In this document: positions 63,298-64,000 of the stretch, piece after piece
Layout: every line of letters starts with the position of its first letter
Numbering within the stretch: the first letter of the stretch is position 1
Assembly: GCA_021789595.1 (NCBI GenBank)
Contig: JAJYJJ010000004.1
Span: 1-64,000, forward strand
DNA from: Nitrospirota bacterium
GTDB lineage: Bacteria > Nitrospirota > Thermodesulfovibrionia > UBA6902 > JAJYJJ01
Reading direction: 5' to 3'
DNA: 64,000 nt
The notes under the pieces: model-generated
What the model was told of the DNA's origin: nothing
Seen by the model: the letters and a program-made list of their open reading frames with translations, nothing else
Database searches by the model: none
Program-made: the position numbers and the translations under genes

Positions 63298-64000
63298 ATG
63301 ACATTACTGAAGAAGGCAGCACTCAGCGTTTTGCTATTTCTGGTCTTCTTTCTGCCGTTTGTAAACAAGCCATTTCATATAGACGATGGAAATTTTATTT
63401 CCATGTCAAAAGCGATTGGATTTAACCCCTTACATATTAAGAAAATAGGTATCTATTTTATGGGGAATTACGATAAGGATTTCTCCCCTCTTTCATCCAC
63501 GCATCCAGTCTTTATCCCATATTTTATCAAGTTGATAGGCTCGATATTTGGCATCAGGGAGATTCCTCTACATATCGCCTTCTTTATATTTACCCTTATT
63601 GCCTTCTGGTCATTCTATGCATTTATATCCTCTATAGAATCCTCAGCAGAACTCAGAGTTGACTGGAGGTTCCCTGTATTTGTGTCTCTACTGCTTGTTA
63701 GCAACCCTGCATATCTCGCAAACGCACACGATATAATGACAGATGTGCCCCTGCTGGCCTTCTGGCTATTGACCATTGTTCTGTTTATAAAAGGTGTAGA
63801 TTATGACAATAAGATTTATCTGTTACTGTCTTCTGTCTTCCTCGTATTTTCTATTCTGATAGCCTATCAGTCCCTGTTCCTCATCCCTATACTCGCCAGC
63901 TACCTTATAATTAACAGGAAACCCGGGCTATGCAATATCGCCTCTCTAACCGGCCCTTTTATAATCTTTGCCGCTTTTATCCTGTTTGTTTCTATCTTTT
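63298..64000 (+). CDS. GT-C-like (family 39-type) membrane protein, partial
   Basis: The frame opens at ATG 63298 and is still open at the window end (234 codons seen). It has a first membrane helix (about 8-22), then KPFHIDDGNFISMSKAIG, the acidic DD motif seen after TM1 in GT-C glycosyltransferases, and later THPVFIPYF and ANAHDIMTDVPLLAFWLL with further helices. It is probably a third member of the membrane glycosyltransferase group near the cytochromes. The C-terminus and any TPRs are beyond the window. Confidence 0.65.
   Translation, partial: MTLLKKAALSVLLFLVFFLPFVNKPFHIDDGNFISMSKAIGFNPLHIKKIGIYFMGNYDKDFSPLSSTHPVFIPYFIKLIGSIFGIREIPLHIAFFIFTLIAFWSFYAFISSIESSAELRVDWRFPVFVSLLLVSNPAYLANAHDIMTDVPLLAFWLLTIVLFIKGVDYDNKIYLLLSSVFLVFSILIAYQSLFLIPILASYLIINRKPGLCNIASLTGPFIIFAAFILFVSIF

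Overview
The window is a bacterial chromosome segment with dense, mostly operonic genes. It looks like a Nitrospirota-type (Thermodesulfovibrionia-like) anaerobe or a metagenome-assembled relative. The grounds are the split cytochrome b6/subunit IV plus Rieske complex next to multiheme cytochromes, diaminopimelate-type lysine genes, outer-membrane machinery (LolCD, beta-barrel, PpiC), and the gene order pheA-hisC-aroF-tyrA-aroA-cmk-plsC-ispH-rpsA-sppA-ihf. The phylum call is an inference from gene content and order; no rRNA is present to settle it.

Layout. 1-11.5 kb is the conserved translation/transcription block: end of tuf, rpmG, tRNA-Trp, secE, nusG, rplK, rplA, an L10 leader, rplJ, rplL, rpoB and rpoC. 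11.5-24.4 kb holds housekeeping and stress genes: a Mut7-C nuclease-like protein, a RCK potassium channel, endonuclease Q, cysK, queE, mutL, a LolCD exporter, a zinc-dependent phospholipase C-like protein, and a redox operon of two half-size ferritin-like proteins plus an unusual glutaredoxin / ferredoxin-thioredoxin reductase / DUF3422 fusion. 24.4-30.4 kb is an A+T-rich accessory island. It has nested palindromic repeats, a complete DNA methyltransferase, a frameshifted nuclease-like gene, a truncated second methyltransferase and an N-terminally cut papain-like peptidase, so it looks like a decaying restriction-modification locus. 30.4-36.5 kb has lysA-dapF-yacG-fmdB and a TIM-barrel gene, a DUF4912 protein and a tungstate-type ABC transporter lacking its binding protein. 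36.6-47.7 kb is the aromatic amino acid / cmk / rpsA supra-operon, interrupted by a VapBC toxin-antitoxin module.

47.7-64 kb is the most interesting part. A Rieske protein and a b6-type split cytochrome b (with the heme ci cysteine at residue 35) are followed by a 13-heme cytochrome, an NHL beta-propeller lipoprotein, a tetraheme cytochrome resembling the filament-forming OmcE, and a TMTC-like membrane glycosyltransferase with TPRs. A second set follows: PpiC isomerase, outer-membrane beta-barrel, second NHL lipoprotein, a cytochrome with about 12 hemes, a second TMTC-like protein, a CX4CH/CXXCH lipoprotein cytochrome and the start of a third GT-C-like membrane protein. I read this as a quinol-oxidising complex feeding a periplasm-to-outside electron conduit. 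It may include a cytochrome filament and a dedicated O-glycosylation system, but these roles are inferred from family resemblance and gene order.

Two themes run through the window. First, at least two essential genes (rplJ, cmk) appear to start with CTG. Second, short palindromic elements and heptanucleotide tandem arrays sit between genes and also in frame inside coding sequences (aroA and both TMTC-like genes).
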